Source: Holosporaceae bacterium (GTDB lineage Bacteria; Pseudomonadota; Alphaproteobacteria; UBA3830). From it: a DNA stretch of 13,605 nt. The position numbers and the translations under genes were made by a program. Numbering within the stretch: position 1 is the stretch's first letter; every line of letters begins with the position of its first letter. Below are positions 12,851-13,605 of the stretch, piece after piece. The DNA lies in assembly GCA_031276835.1 (NCBI GenBank), contig JAISMI010000018.1:1-13605 (forward strand). Reading direction: 5' to 3'. Below the pieces are notes generated by a model, which was not told the DNA's origin, made no database searches, and saw only the letters and a list, made by a program, of their open reading frames with translations.

Positions 12851-13605
12851 ATGGAAATAGTCTACGCTAGAAATTCAAAGGAATTGGCCAAAGCATGCGC
12901 CAAAGAGCTCTCTTTTCCCGCGTTTCCCGCAAATGTAAGGCGCTTCAACAACGGTGAAATCGCGGTTTCCACGCCCAAAAATTTTCACGACGTAATTGTT
13001 ATGACGTCCACAGTTAAAAACGACGACTGGATAGAACTATTTCTTTTGCTGGACGCCCTAAGAGACGCAAAAAATCTTATTTTATGCATTCCCTACATGG
13101 GCTATTCCCGCCAGGACATACAAAATCCCAATGAATCCTTCGGAGCCGGTTTATTTTCTCGTTTGCTGGAGACCATGAACATTTTTCGTTGTATAATCCT
13201 AGATAATCATGGCGAACCTTTCGTTCGAATTCCCACTTTTCACGCGTCCGCCGCTAAAATTTTCGAGTTAGACGTCATAAGCAAATACAATCCGAGTCAG
13301 ATTGTGGCGGTTTCTCCGGACATAGGCGGAGCGTATCGCGCCAGCGCCATCGCCAGGTCAATCGGATGCGATTTTGCCATCTGCAATAAAGCTCGAGACG
13401 TGTTTGGCGAGTTAAAAAAAGCCAACGTCATTGGCAACGTCGCCAACAAAATCTGCGTTCTGATAGACGATATAATAGACTCTGGATCCACTATGTGCTA
13501 TGCGGCAGACTCTCTACTGAAGGCCGGATGCAAGGGAGTGGTCGCCTACGCTTCTCACGGAGTCCTGTCCAAAGGAGCTGTGGAAAAACTAGAAAAATCA
13601 GACAT
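12851..13605 (+). CDS. prs: Ribose-phosphate pyrophosphokinase (Prs), divergent, cut by the right edge
   Basis: Prs makes PRPP from ribose 5-phosphate and ATP for purine, pyrimidine, histidine and NAD synthesis. 251 codons are visible with no stop. The ATG at 12851 has GAGG six bases upstream, next to the pgeF stop. Family marks are RRFNNGEI (30-37), IPYMGYSRQD (80-89), the LDNH stretch with H120, VSPDIGGAYRA (154-164), NKARD (179-183) and the PRPP-binding loop VLIDDIIDSGST (203-214), then ASHGVLS (234-240). It is less conserved than usual: the canonical D-L-H-A-x-Q reads DNHGEP, KRR reads KAR, and the segment after it is short. It is probably a functional or slightly specialised Prs; another PRPP synthetase elsewhere cannot be excluded. 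Confidence 0.85.
   Translation, partial: MEIVYARNSKELAKACAKELSFPAFPANVRRFNNGEIAVSTPKNFHDVIVMTSTVKNDDWIELFLLLDALRDAKNLILCIPYMGYSRQDIQNPNESFGAGLFSRLLETMNIFRCIILDNHGEPFVRIPTFHASAAKIFELDVISKYNPSQIVAVSPDIGGAYRASAIARSIGCDFAICNKARDVFGELKKANVIGNVANKICVLIDDIIDSGSTMCYAADSLLKAGCKGVVAYASHGVLSKGAVEKLEKSD

Overview
The window looks like a stretch of chromosome from an alphaproteobacterium, probably a host-associated one. The evidence is a GapR/DUF2312 protein, a PhaB-type reductase, a typical accB-accC pair, single-gene MlaD, and an AT-leaning, tightly packed layout with overlapping genes. I cannot name the genus from sequence alone; a Holosporales-like endosymbiont is my guess, not a demonstrated fact. 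No insertion sequence, phage gene or CRISPR array is visible. Genes recognised are housekeeping, with two striking exceptions.

Layout. Positions 1-1638 (minus) hold a cytosolic sensor histidine kinase, cut by the left edge. Its first ~215 residues look like a tRNA-dependent cyclodipeptide synthase (CDPS), followed by PAS, HisKA and HATPase domains. Positions 1844-3463 (minus) hold holB-recR (DNA polymerase III clamp loader, recombinational repair). A short divergent region with a perfect 6-1-6 inverted repeat separates them from a plus-strand run: a PhaB/FabG-type reductase and mlaD (outer-membrane lipid transport). Then come tRNA-Val(GAC) and, only 31 bases behind it, accB-accC-uppP (biotin carboxyl carrier protein, biotin carboxylase, undecaprenyl-pyrophosphate phosphatase).

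Positions 7595-9712 hold the second exception. It is a 705-residue protein with a lipoyl-like N-terminus that has lost its lipoyl-lysine, a ~197-residue helical array built from 15- and 19-residue repeats, and a C-terminal 2-oxoacid dehydrogenase E2 acyltransferase core. It lacks a recognisable E1/E3-binding domain.

On the minus strand, lpxC-tsaD (lipid A synthesis, tRNA t6A modification) run convergently toward it. Divergent from lpxC is gapR-pgeF-prs (nucleoid protein, purine nucleoside phosphorylase/laccase-domain protein, PRPP synthetase, cut by the right edge). The lpxC/gapR intergenic region carries a perfect TTGAT-N4-ATCAA palindrome, the consensus of an FNR/FixK site, overlapping the candidate -35 elements of both promoters.

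Functionally the window is dominated by envelope and fatty-acid/lipid synthesis (accBC, the reductase, lpxC, uppP, mlaD) and information processing (holB, recR, tsaD, tRNA, gapR, prs). The two fusion proteins are the parts not explained by ordinary annotation.
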